DNA of 64,000 bases from Adineta ricciae. Its lineage: Eukaryota > Rotifera > Eurotatoria > Adinetida > Adinetidae. The notes under the pieces are model-generated. The model worked only from the letters and a program-made list of their open reading frames with translations, was not told where the DNA came from and did not search any database. The stretch spans positions 1 through 64,000 of the forward strand of contig CAJNOJ010000057.1 of assembly GCA_905250025.1 (NCBI GenBank). The letters run 5' to 3'. This document shows, piece by piece, positions 41,503 to 51,717 of the stretch (position 1 is its first letter; each line of letters begins with the position of its first letter). The position numbers and the translations under genes were made by a program.

Positions 41503-43345
41503 CTACCACCATAAATATAAATCATGATCTAATAATTTAATTGTATAATTTACGATTAATTTTTCATATCGAATTAAATTTTTGATGTCCCGTAGACAAA
41601 CTTTGGGCATCCTTGTAAAACATAAAGAAAACAAATGATTTGACTGTGTAAAAACATATCGAATTGTTTGAGAAATATCAGGTCGTTTCATAGCAATTCG
41701 AAGTGTGTCCAGTTGTGGAAAGTGCATCATCATTATTTGAAAATATTCATATGAACATTCTTGACAGATTTCCAGTGTTTTAAGCGATGTTACTTGAAAA
41801 AGATTACTAAGAAGAAGAAATGGATAGTTGATTCGTCGTACAGATAAGAATTGCAGATTTGGTGTGAGCTTCATCAACTGAAGGATTTCGTCAAAAGGAT
41901 AACTGATATTTTCGATAACCAACTTCTTCAATTGCTTCAGAGGAAGAATTTCATTAACAATGGTCGCCAATGAACCACGCGCCGGTTGAAAGTAATGTTC
42001 GATAGTCAGTGTTGTCGCATTTGGAAAATATTTCTTCGCGTTTTTCAATCCACTATCACTTCGTAAATGTACGTGTTCAACTGAGGACAAGTGGTCATCG
42101 AGTGGATGTATGGAACCATGTTCCCAGTAGAGATCATAATCTTTTCGTCGATATGGATTTAAGGAATAAAACATGATCCGACGAAGATTTCCTTGTTGTT
42201 TTTCTGTTTGCACGAACACCCAACCTCGCCCGTTCCAGAACGATTGATCGAAATTGTTATTGAGCATGAATTGATCGATGGCTTCGTTCCTGTGTAAAAT
42301 TCCATTGTAGTAAAAGTCAAAAACACGTAAGTTAGGCATGGAAGACAAGATCAAGTCTTGCCATTGATCCAGATGCAAATAAGATGAGTGATTTGCTTCC
42401 AAATGTAAAATTTCAATATTACTAAAGAAGGATTTCACCAACTGGGCGAATGTACCGAATTGAACATCGTCGATTTTAAGCGAGAGAGTTTTGAGATGCT
42501 TTAGTAACAGTGATTCACGTTGAAATCCCATGAATGGAGGGTATCCCGCAAGAGAATTGATCGATAGATAACGAAGTTGAGGGACAAAACGATAAAGATC
42601 GAAGAGTGATTCAACGGAGAAACGATTGTTGATGGTTAACGATTCAATTGAAGTCGAAGTAGCTTGAGGTAAGTAAATCGGAGGTGATATGCTATCAAAT
42701 TTCGTTCGATAAGTAACTTGACATAATTTTAATTTCGATAGTTGAAAAATTGACTGGAAGAGAACAGCAGGGAGAAGTGGAAAGAGATCAGCGAATGATA
42801 TCTTGAGTGATTCAAGTTTGGGTAGTTGAATTAAATGCTGTAAGACATTTTTCATATATTTCGAATCAAATTGTTCGAGAATTAAAGTTTTCAATTGCGT
42901 GAAACGACAGATCGTAAGTGGTGGAGAGAAAATGAGGTCAGCTGTAAATGGATTAGATAAACGAAGGTAATTGATTCGACGTCGGTTCGGCGTAATGACG
43001 TGTCTATGATAAAGATCGAAATCTAATTTCGTCATCGCACCGATGTTGACTTGAAGCAAGCCAGTTGGATTGAGAATTAATCGATCGAATCGAGTATTTA
43101 AAGAAAAAAAACTTTGATAAACATGAAAACTATCAAGATAATCGAAAATTTCATAAATTGTTTCATTAGGTAAGTTTTCCAAACAAGATCTAAAGGAATT
43201 GAAAATAGACGAGCGATTCCAAATCTCATTGCACTAACTTTGTTTTCGGTGATGCAACGGATAATTCAAGATCTGATTTTTGCTTCTTATTGTTGTTATG
43301 ATCGTACAAATCATTTTCACTTCGTGACCGTTTTATTCCTATCAT
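41503..43345 (-). CDS. F-box protein with leucine-rich repeats
   Basis: Two exons, 43239-43345 and 41503-43189, with a 49-bp intron (donor GTTAGT, acceptor CTTTAG), give 597 residues. Exon 1 supplies the ATG (43345) and a basic nuclear-type stretch (KRSRSENDL, NNNKKQK). The F-box follows at the junction (LENLPNETIYEIFDYLDSFH), which would bind Skp1 in an SCF ubiquitin ligase. The rest is irregular LRRs (LRYLSINSLAGYPPF, KKLVIENISYPFDEILQLM), the likely substrate-binding face. This architecture is highly amplified in bdelloid rotifers, according to general knowledge of those genomes. Without exon 1 the frame has no ATG. Confidence 0.87.
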
Positions 43346-43633
43346 GATGATACTGACTATACAAACGACGAAAACAGAATCGATATATACAAGAACACAC
43401 GTGACAATTCCTTCTCTCGTCCAGATCCTTTCTTTTCTTCTTCTAGTCAAAACACGATTCGTTCAGTCGTATCGCGTCGATTCTTTTTTTATATCGTGCA
43501 AGACTTTATGACTAATCGGAAATATCCAACACATGGTAGATTTATTTCATTCCTTATCTGTTCTCACAATAACAGGCTTGGTATTTCGTATGTGAGAAAG
43601 TGTGTCTGCATTACTTTGACTTTGTTATAGACA
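43346..43633. other. Intergenic, divergent promoters
   Basis: A stretch of 288 bp between the divergent F-box and GTPase genes. No coding feature. Confidence 0.4.
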
Positions 43634-46513
43634 ATGATGCAAGCTGATACTTCGTTCGAAAACACTGAATTACGAAATTCTGATTGCGTTAGTTTTCGCG
43701 AAACTTATTCAGAGGGAGACTGTCGTGCAGAAACTCATTCTTTCATTGTTCATTATTTAAACGAACAAAAAAAGATAAAAAATATCACGTTCAATTCTGC
43801 CAATGAAATCACCCAACATGCGTTCGCTTGTTTTGATCAATATCATTTCAACGAAAACAACGCAATTCTAACTTATTTTGATTCCTATGAAAACTTAACT
43901 TTATTAACTACTGTGCCCAGTCCTCTTGAAGACGGTCAAGCTCGGAATCTTTATATCAAATATGTAAGTGTGAGAATTTCTTTGTCTCATTCTATTCTCG
44001 ATTTTGTATTTTACAAGGTTTCTCCAATCTGCTTCATGTGCAGTAATCCATTTGGTATCATCGATGAAGAACTTCTTTTAGAATGCCCGAATGACAAGTG
44101 TAGTCAACAGTACTGCAGTTCATGCGTGGATGCTATTCGGGGAGCTTCGTGTCAATATCCTTTTACATGTGCTGATTGCAAACAAAATGTAACTCCGAAA
44201 CGGAATAAACTAATCGAGGAGTATTTAATTTGGCCAAATATGAAGAAATTATATGGTACACGAAGTTTATTTGATTTGAAAAACAATTCCGATTCACTCT
44301 GTTATCAATCGGTTTTAACGGATATTAAACTTCGATATACTCATCTTCAATCTCGATTGGATACATTTCGTCAAAAATTTTCTACGAACTGTTCTCCGAG
44401 TCTTGCAGATGATGAATTGATTGCCATCGCTACAGACGTTTGCCAAAGATTAACAACTATTTTAGGAAAAACGGAAAGTTTGAAAAAGGAGATCAATGCT
44501 CGGCAAACAACGATTTCCTTGACATTGGAGAAGTATAAGAAAGGAATGAAAAATTTCGATGACCTCTGTGAAAAGATGCTGACTACCATTCAACAAATCG
44601 AACATGCAGAAATCGACACAGTTAAAGAGTACCATATGGATGTACTTCAGGCACTTCCATCCGAACCGAATGTCTCTTCGATTGATAAGATTCTCGACGA
44701 TGTTGATTTCCGTAGTGAATTAATTTGGCAATATTATGGCAAAGTGAAAGTATTATTTGAAAAACATTCTTTGGATGAGCAACGTGCAGCGAAGAATTTC
44801 GAAAAAGTCGAGAAAATGATAAGTACACTAAAGGAAGTGAAAGAAACGTTACTTTTCTTTCGCCAGAAATGCTTGGATGTATCACTCCTGATAGATGAAT
44901 ACTTTTCGTTATTATTGGATCAAACAATACCGACCATTCCCAATTCTCGATTTATTCTTCTCATGGAACGACTACGTATCCGAATCGATAAAATCGAAGT
45001 AGCTCGTCTGTTCCCTAAAACAACAGAACTGATGTCCGCATGGGAAAACGATTATGGAACTGACGACAGTTTCAAACCGAAACTAATCGACCTTTGCCAA
45101 TATCTCGAAAACGACATCAAAACTCTTTACGATGGAACTAACTATATCTCTTCGATTCCATTTAAAATCGGTGCTATTGGTGATACAAGTGCTGGCAAAA
45201 GTGCATTGATTAAAACTCTTTCAAATACCGAGCACACCAGTGTAACAATTCTCTCCCAGCGAAGTACATTTGGTTATTTACAAATTGATACTGTTTTAGA
45301 AAGTCCCAAATCAAAGTTGCGTGTACCAGTCAGCTTCTTTGATATCGAGGGAGCGATCGACAACGATCTCGAGCGAGCTCTTATCAACTATTTCGATATT
45401 ATCACAAAAACAGATTGTGATCTTTATATGATTGTATATGATAAACCATTGACAGCTTTTAATTTACAATGTTTTGATTATGTGACAAATGTACTGGAAC
45501 GAAAATGTATCTTCGTTCGAAGTAAATCCGACATGTTATTCAAACAACTGTATAAAGATGAGAATGGACATGAGTACAACAAAGAATCCTGTCATAATGA
45601 TGTGGTCAATGTAGATAATGTTCTTCGAAAAATGCGTACGCAAGCAAAGCTCACTTATAAAGATGAACAGTTATCTCATCTCGTCTTTTTAACAGCTGCA
45701 GATCAAAATAAAGATTTGAACGAGACAAAAGTTGGTGAATTTGATTTGGAAAAAGTGAAACAAATGATATTCAGATTAGCTCTGAACGATTGTCGAATCA
45801 AACGTATTTATAGACTTGCTGTTCTTCTATCTAAACATATTGTGAATACCTGCTTCCGTCGTGGTTATGCGATTTCGCAAGGCTCATATCGATTATTATC
45901 TGCTGGGTTAAGCATAATTCCTTTTGCTGATGAGATCTCCAACTATATGGGCAAAAACAAAATCTGTCAAGCTCTTGGTGCGTATGACAATAAGGATCGT
46001 TTACAAGATTATTTAGTCCAACATAAATTCACAATTTCCAAAGGTGTACTCAAATCCGGTTGTTTTCAGTATTTAATCGCAAAGGATTCCGAGACAACGA
46101 AATCGGCAGCAAATGAAGTCATACTGGCTTCAGTGTCGTCTGGAAATCAAACAGATAATAGCATGCATCGAACAAGGATTTCTTCTGCGAGTATCACTCT
46201 TGCTAGTATGGCAGCGATACGAGTTTCAGACGATGTCATACGCGCAGTAATTCCAGTTGGTGTAGGTACAGTGAGAGCCGCATCTGTTATTGGCATTCTG
46301 ACTGGTGTTGTTTTCACTCCTGTTATTGCAACTTGGGCATTTCTAAATACTGGAAAACGTATGAATAGCTATCTTCATCAGCTCTGTGATGACTTTCAAT
46401 GTGTTCTACAATATTTTATTGCTCAAGTGTGCAATCAATCGTGTCAACATATTCGAACAACGTCTGATACATCATCTTCAGATGACGAATATTCATCTTC
46501 GGAAGAGGACTAA
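43634..46513 (+). CDS. Zinc-finger, coiled-coil and IRG-like GTPase fusion protein
   Basis: Exons 43634-43963 and 44018-46513. The 54-bp intron 43964-44017 (GTAAGT...ACAAG) is a multiple of three without stops, so the unspliced frame stays open. The spliced product is 941 residues. Order: an N-terminal region of about 110 residues, then a RING/IBR-like zinc cluster (CFMCSNPFG, CPNDKCSQQYCSSC, CADCKQ), then about 300 residues of helices. A GTPase domain follows with P-loop GDTSAGKSALIK, switch DIEG and a divergent G4 (RSKSD). After it come amphipathic or hydrophobic helices (GVGTVRAASVIGILTGVVF) and an acidic Ser-rich tail. The GTPase plus C-terminal helical domain resembles immunity-related GTPases, which attack pathogen vacuoles in vertebrates. 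The fusion with a zinc finger is unusual. An AATAAA follows near 46558. Confidence 0.82.
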   Translation: MMQADTSFENTELRNSDCVSFRETYSEGDCRAETHSFIVHYLNEQKKIKNITFNSANEITQHAFACFDQYHFNENNAILTYFDSYENLTLLTTVPSPLEDGQARNLYIKYVSVRISLSHSILDFVFYKVSPICFMCSNPFGIIDEELLLECPNDKCSQQYCSSCVDAIRGASCQYPFTCADCKQNVTPKRNKLIEEYLIWPNMKKLYGTRSLFDLKNNSDSLCYQSVLTDIKLRYTHLQSRLDTFRQKFSTNCSPSLADDELIAIATDVCQRLTTILGKTESLKKEINARQTTISLTLEKYKKGMKNFDDLCEKMLTTIQQIEHAEIDTVKEYHMDVLQALPSEPNVSSIDKILDDVDFRSELIWQYYGKVKVLFEKHSLDEQRAAKNFEKVEKMISTLKEVKETLLFFRQKCLDVSLLIDEYFSLLLDQTIPTIPNSRFILLMERLRIRIDKIEVARLFPKTTELMSAWENDYGTDDSFKPKLIDLCQYLENDIKTLYDGTNYISSIPFKIGAIGDTSAGKSALIKTLSNTEHTSVTILSQRSTFGYLQIDTVLESPKSKLRVPVSFFDIEGAIDNDLERALINYFDIITKTDCDLYMIVYDKPLTAFNLQCFDYVTNVLERKCIFVRSKSDMLFKQLYKDENGHEYNKESCHNDVVNVDNVLRKMRTQAKLTYKDEQLSHLVFLTAADQNKDLNETKVGEFDLEKVKQMIFRLALNDCRIKRIYRLAVLLSKHIVNTCFRRGYAISQGSYRLLSAGLSIIPFADEISNYMGKNKICQALGAYDNKDRLQDYLVQHKFTISKGVLKSGCFQYLIAKDSETTKSAANEVILASVSSGNQTDNSMHRTRISSASITLASMAAIRVSDDVIRAVIPVGVGTVRAASVIGILTGVVFTPVIATWAFLNTGKRMNSYLHQLCDDFQCVLQYFIAQVCNQSCQHIRTTSDTSSSDDEYSSSEED

Positions 46514-46964
46514 TTGTAAACAGTATTTATTTTGCATTGTTTATTTTTTGAAGTCCATAAATAAAAAGCAAAGTTTTCAGGGTTGACAATTGTGCTGATA
46601 AATGCTGATTTACGTAATTCTCTACTTCAATTTATTTGCACATTGTCATAAAACCTTTCTTCGAAAAAAACCTGAAACATTCATTGATTTATGTTTCAAT
46701 GTTCCTCTTCACAATACGCTGTGTGCATGATATTCACTTTACGCTCTTCACATTTCGTATACAAATTTCAATTCGATATAAAAGCGATGTTGATAGCGTA
46801 TCTAGTTTTTAAGAGCTTTTTGGTAGACGACTATAAAACTTATAGTAGAATGAGGTTTTTTGTTACTTTATCAGAATAGATCCCTATAAAAGCAGCAAGG
46901 AAGAGCTGTTGTATAGTCAATTTTCATCTACTGTCTATGTATCGACCGAGTGAAGCAACATAAA
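46514..46964. other. Intergenic
   Basis: A stretch of 451 bp. A 62-codon plus-strand open frame at 46691-46879 is not convincing. Confidence 0.4.
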
Positions 46965-48164
46965 ATGGGCAGTGGTAGTTCTAAAACGCGTGTTCTACCT
47001 TTTTCTCACTCACAGCACACCGTTAGCGGTGCTGACTTTTACTGGGCTTGCCGAAATGATAACTTACAAGCAGCGAAAAATATATATCCACATTTGACAT
47101 ACGAGCAACTCAATGAAGTCCAGCCTAATGGCAGTACAGCATTGCATGACGCATGTGCCCGCAATCATATTCATGTTGTGAAATTTCTATTGGAGATTGG
47201 TTGTTCTCGCACGACATTGAATAGTCAACATCAAACAGCATATGAGATAGCTTCACCCGCAATTCGGGAACTGTTTAAGCGACCAACGTCTGAACGATTT
47301 GTTCAACACTATGCTGGCGGCCTGATCAAGAACAATTCTTTTAATAATGCGAAAGATGATGAGCTCGAAACGCCAGATGATTGGGTCACAGGTCGTACCA
47401 GTGATTATAGTACCTATGAAGCGCAGTTTATGTTAGCTCTTGGTCAATCAAATTCGGTTTTCAAAAACATCGTAAAGAAACGATTGGAAAGAAATCATAA
47501 TGAGGAGTTGCTCAAATTATTCAACAAGAGCATTTCACCAATTCATGGCGACTACAAAAATGCTAAGAGTCTACTTGAAAAGTTCTTCCAAAAGCTGGGT
47601 GTGCGCCATTTGATAACATTATACACGATGGAAACTAGCTTCTATGAAAACTTAAAAGACGAAGCTGATGCTCTCACTGCGATACTTTATCTGAACTTAC
47701 ACGAATTACGAAATCGTTCTTTTACAGGACGTTCATATCGGGGAGCAACAATGAACCAAAGTGATCTAGATGCATATCGATGGGCGTCACAGAAAAAAGA
47801 ATCATGGCGTACTCATATACTTGAAACACGAATATTACAATCGACGTCGACAGAGAAGTCTGTTGCACTTGGTTTTCTAGGAGGGCAGCACGGCTCTGAT
47901 CGTTTTTCTGTTTTGATTGAATTCGAATTTCCAGATCACAGTCCAACGGCTATCAACTTATCAAAACTCTCCGAACAACTACCCTGTCTGTCCCAATACG
48001 AAGATGAAAATGAAGTGCTAGTATTACCATTCACACTATTTACACTTCGAGATTTTAAAGAAAATGACACGGATGCCGATTATCGAATTATCTTACAACA
48101 CTATCCCACACCTAAACGATCTCTAAGAAAAGCAGCGAGTGAATCTGACTACTTCTTTATATAA
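46965..48164 (+). CDS. N-myristoylated ankyrin-repeat ADP-ribosyltransferase
   Basis: Intronless, 399 residues. The ATG at 46965 gives MGSGSSKTR, a strong N-myristoylation signal. The previous in-frame codon start (GTG) is not needed. Residues 22-105 are two ankyrin repeats (DFYWACRNDNLQAAK, GSTALHDACARNHIHVVKFL). The ART domain (about 150-380) shows YRGATM (Arg259), LQSTSTEKSVALGF (Ser293-295) and EDENEVLVLPF (Glu348/Glu350), a full R-S-E set. It is predicted to be a membrane-tethered cytosolic mono-ADP-ribosyltransferase. This is the fourth ART gene in the window and the third architecture. Confidence 0.88.
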   Translation: MGSGSSKTRVLPFSHSQHTVSGADFYWACRNDNLQAAKNIYPHLTYEQLNEVQPNGSTALHDACARNHIHVVKFLLEIGCSRTTLNSQHQTAYEIASPAIRELFKRPTSERFVQHYAGGLIKNNSFNNAKDDELETPDDWVTGRTSDYSTYEAQFMLALGQSNSVFKNIVKKRLERNHNEELLKLFNKSISPIHGDYKNAKSLLEKFFQKLGVRHLITLYTMETSFYENLKDEADALTAILYLNLHELRNRSFTGRSYRGATMNQSDLDAYRWASQKKESWRTHILETRILQSTSTEKSVALGFLGGQHGSDRFSVLIEFEFPDHSPTAINLSKLSEQLPCLSQYEDENEVLVLPFTLFTLRDFKENDTDADYRIILQHYPTPKRSLRKAASESDYFFI

Positions 48165-48467
48165 CTGGCGTATTCGTCACTATTTTCCGCTTAGACAAAC
48201 TTTTCTGTCGCCTATACTCATATTACACATGTAACAAAAACGTATGTTTAACGTACTCCTCTGTAGTTCGATATCCATAGGTAAAAGTGGAATATGTTCG
48301 TTAGAGATATAATAAATACGAATGCATCTGCGTCTTCGTACGTCTTTCAATGAAATATAGAGGTCTTTTCCATCTCCTTTTTCGCATCGTTTTATGATGT
48401 ACAATTATTAGAACATTTCAGTTCTAGATTTTTTGTCGCTTTTACGTAAACAGTAATCTTAACCTCA
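48165..48467. other. Intergenic
   Basis: A stretch of 303 bp. A 74-codon minus-strand open frame at 48180-48404 is unsupported. Confidence 0.35.
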
Positions 48468-49161
48468 ATGCATCTTCCAAGCTATTTCAAACGTAAAGAG
48501 CGACGAACAACCAAGGCAGCAGCATTGATAGCCCGTGAATTGAATACATTATACCATGGAATTATTGTTATAATTGTTATGGTTGTTCTTTCGAGTTTAT
48601 CGATAGCAGCATTAGTGATTGGTCTGCTAAAGCGAAATGAATGTCCTATTCAACCATGGGTACCGAGATGGCTAATTATCTTCGGATCGGTTGGACTTGG
48701 CGGATGTACACTATTTGTTATCATGGTAAATGTCGTTTGTTGATTGTATTCAAAGTTTTCTGTCCATTCATTTGTATAGGCCATCGTAAAAATGACTTGC
48801 TGTCACAGTGAAAAACATTGCGAAATAGAAAATTGTTTCATGTGCGGTGGTTGTTTAATGTTAATATTATTCCTGTACTTCTTTGCATGGATGATAACGG
48901 TAAGTATACATTTCATAAATTAGTCAATAGTTTTCAATATGACACAAAAGTAACTCTAATCTAATTTAGGGAAGTGTATGGGTATTTGCAATACGAAGTC
49001 GAGTGCAGTTCGAGCATCCCCTTGAAGCAAACTACTGTCAAAAACTGGTATATAATATGGCATTCCGATGTCTTTTAGCACAATATAGTTTCATCGGTTT
49101 ACTTTTGTGTATAGCTGGATGTTGTTTTGCAATATTCAAAATATGTGACGCCTCAGAGTAA
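48468..49161 (+). CDS. Four-transmembrane protein, TMEM272-like
   Basis: Three exons, 48468-48725, 48780-48899 and 48970-49161, all phase 0, with introns of 54 and 70 bp (189 residues). Four hydrophobic helices: GIIVIIVMVVLSSLSIAALV, WLIIFGSVGLGGCTLFVIM, a Cys-rich third (CGGCLMLILFLYFFAWMI) and IGLLLCIAGCCFAIF. The CPIQPWVPRWLIIFGSVGL stretch recalls TMEM272-type proteins, common in invertebrates and of unknown function. The loop after TM2 is Cys-rich (CCHSEKHCEIENCFMC). An AATAAA lies near 49242. Confidence 0.75.
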
Positions 49162-49520
49162 ATTAGATTTTACATCTTTTCTTTCGCAATTATTTCCTCA
49201 GAGTCCGATACTTTAGAAACTGTAGATGTAGTTTTAGTTGATTAAATAAAGAAGTATACTCATATCATTAGGCTTTTTCGGGCGAGATTGAGATGATGAA
49301 ATGACGATTCACTATGTCATCAGCAAAAGATCTCACCTTGAAAGTCATTGACTGATCAATATTGTATGACGAAACGCGACTACCATCACCGAGATAAAAA
49401 AACGAATTTAGTAAACATTTTCCATTTTCGTTTATCTTTTCTGACGTCATTAATAGAAGAGAAGAAAATGAAAAGGTGTTCTAGCTCTATCACAAGTTTC
49501 TTTTGTGAGATATTTACAAC
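49162..49520. other. Intergenic
   Basis: A stretch of 359 bp. The minus-strand open frame at 49268-49450 lacks support. Confidence 0.35.
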
Positions 49521-50072
49521 ATGGATATCGTTAAAGAACTGCTAACGCATCGTAGAGCGACTGCAGACGACTGCGATGCAATGGTTACACTAATAAATGA
49601 TGCTTATTCTGGTCAAATGTCACATCAAGGCTGGACGAATGAGTATGCATTGAATCCTGCGCCACGCACGAACTCCGATTTGTTATTGAACTTGATAAAC
49701 AATGTGAATAACATCTTTCTGGTGTTTTTCGGTGCAGATGATCAAATTCTCAAAGGATGCGTTTTACTATCGCATAAGTCGGAATGTAAAACTGCTCGAA
49801 TAGGTATGCTTTCTGTACGTCCAGATCTACAGGCGAGAGGCTTTGGAAGTTCAATATTATCCACTGCTGAAAAGTATGCGATAAACAATTGGAATGTTGA
49901 ATACATAGAACTAACGGCGATTGTTCAAAGACCTGAATTGATATCGTACTATTCTCGTAGAGGTTTTATCGACACGGGTGCGCGTCAACGCTTCGTTCCG
50001 ACACTACCGTATTCAGGAGGTACAGTACGAGATGATCTGGAACTTTGTACAATGCGGAAGAAGGTGAACTAA
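49521..50072 (+). CDS. GNAT-family N-acetyltransferase
   Basis: Intronless, 183 residues from the ATG at 49521. The GNAT core is clear: RRATADDCDAMVTLINDAYS at the start, then motif A LSVRPDLQARGFGSSIL with the acetyl-CoA-binding Q-A-R-G-F-G loop, and motif B with YYSRRGFIDTG. The size fits stand-alone GNAT enzymes acting on small molecules or protein N-termini; the substrate is unknown. Close relatives are common in fungi and bacteria. It is a simple compact gene with no signal peptide. Confidence 0.87.
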   Translation: MDIVKELLTHRRATADDCDAMVTLINDAYSGQMSHQGWTNEYALNPAPRTNSDLLLNLINNVNNIFLVFFGADDQILKGCVLLSHKSECKTARIGMLSVRPDLQARGFGSSILSTAEKYAINNWNVEYIELTAIVQRPELISYYSRRGFIDTGARQRFVPTLPYSGGTVRDDLELCTMRKKVN

Positions 50073-50319
50073 ACATTGGTTGACAAACTGATGTCAATAA
50101 GCGAATTAGACGCTTTCAGAATCTTACTTTTTTGTGTGACTTTTTGTCTCTTTTCACTTGCTGAGATAATTCCTCAGTGAATGACTTATTGGTATTCTGC
50201 GTTGTTCTTTTTTCTTTTCTATAAGAATAAAACGACGTTTAAATATGAACTATTGACACAACACTTGCTGACGTCGGCAATGATGCTTCGCGTCATATCT
50301 AGCGAATCTGCATAGCATC

Positions 50320-51600
50320 AGCAACATGTTCTTCTAAAGTCAATTTCGTAACGACGAATGAGAACCAATTGAGGATGTCTACTGCTTTCCAATAGAAGAG
50401 AATGCTGCTATCTATTCATTTATTGCTGAAGCCGACAAGCGTGAGATCCGTGCGCCATTAAAAGAAAAAATCCAAGCACAGCAAGAATACTCTCAAGTTT
50501 TACAACAAGGTAATGGAGCTTATCTCATGGAACAAAATGAGAAATCAACATACATATTCATTAGCAATGTCGGTGCTCTTCTTCCTGAAGAAGAATGTCA
50601 AATCGACAAGATGAATGAGCAGATAACAGGTGTTTTGTCAGCATCACATCCTATCCAGATTCAGTGGTATAGGAAGTGCTACGAAATCACATGTGCTCAA
50701 AATAATATTTATCTAGATCGCGATACCATTGTCGATATGAACTTGTCAACTCGAACAAAATTGGTCTTGCATGACAAGCAACAGTTTTATTTCTGAAAAG
50801 TCTACCTATCAATTGTCAATTTAATATTACTCGTTTTGGATCAAATTATCAGACTCGATTGAATACGGCCACTGCCGTTTATAACGAAGCAAATGTTCGA
50901 TCTGCTGAAGAATTGATTTCGAACATGAATGTTAATTTTGGAAGTACAGAACTTTTAGAACCATCGCAATGACTACAAGTTCATCCACCAAGTCGAGCAG
51001 TGATCACAAGTCTTGCTCGTTCAACCATATAACGGCCGATTCACGTTTATACCTTCAGAATTGAGTGTTGATGTTCATGTTTCTGAACGATTCGATCATT
51101 TAGTGACCATTGAAATTTGGAATCACGACGAAGCCATTCAGTTTGGATCTGCAAAGATCGACCATAGTCCCGAGATAACTAATGCCGACGATCAACTGAT
51201 TACTCATTCAGCAGTCAAAGCACTATAATGCAAGAGATCAGCCATTCAAAGAATATACGTCGTATTGCAGCTTCATCCAAAAGTGTAAAATCTCTATTTG
51301 AGTGTAGCTTATTGACGCAAGTTAAAGACGGCTACGAGAGCTCGCTTGGACACCACGTTTAGAAACTGTTCACACAGCAACGGAAGACTTCTGTTTTTAT
51401 TCAAGAAGAGATCCGATCAGAATCCTATGGTTTTACATGGTGCAAAAAGAAGATACGTTGCATGAAGCTGACCACAAGGATGTGATCTCGAGCATCGCCA
51501 CCATCACCGGAAATGTACGAAGACAAAGTACGACCAATCAACACTCAAGCAACTCTGCCGCAAGCAGTTAAGCTTATTTTATTCCAATCTCAACGATGAC
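50320..51600 (+). pseudogene. VIT-domain (VWA5/inter-alpha-trypsin-inhibitor-like) pseudogene
   Basis: Translation near 50378-50520 gives PIEDVYCFPIEENAAIYSFI then AEADKREIRAPLKEKIQAQQ and EYSQVLQQGNGAYLMEQNEK. This is the conserved core of VIT domains (YxFPLxxxAAVxxFxxxxxxRxIxGxVKEKxxAxxxYxxAxxxG). Open pieces continue at 50527-50796 (with VGALLPEEECQID) and 51013-51228, in shifted frames and separated by stops. No VWA MIDAS motif (DxSxS) was recognised, so that section is lost or decayed. Stops upstream (near 50335 and 50368) interrupt the expected N-terminus. Confidence 0.72.
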
Positions 51601-51717
51601 TTGTCTCTTCTTGCAACAGTTGTTCTAAAAACGTTTATTAGAATTGCTGGACGACATTAGACAATAGTTATGACTTTTTTGAACGTATTTTATTTATAAT
51701 CATGATATTTTCTATAT

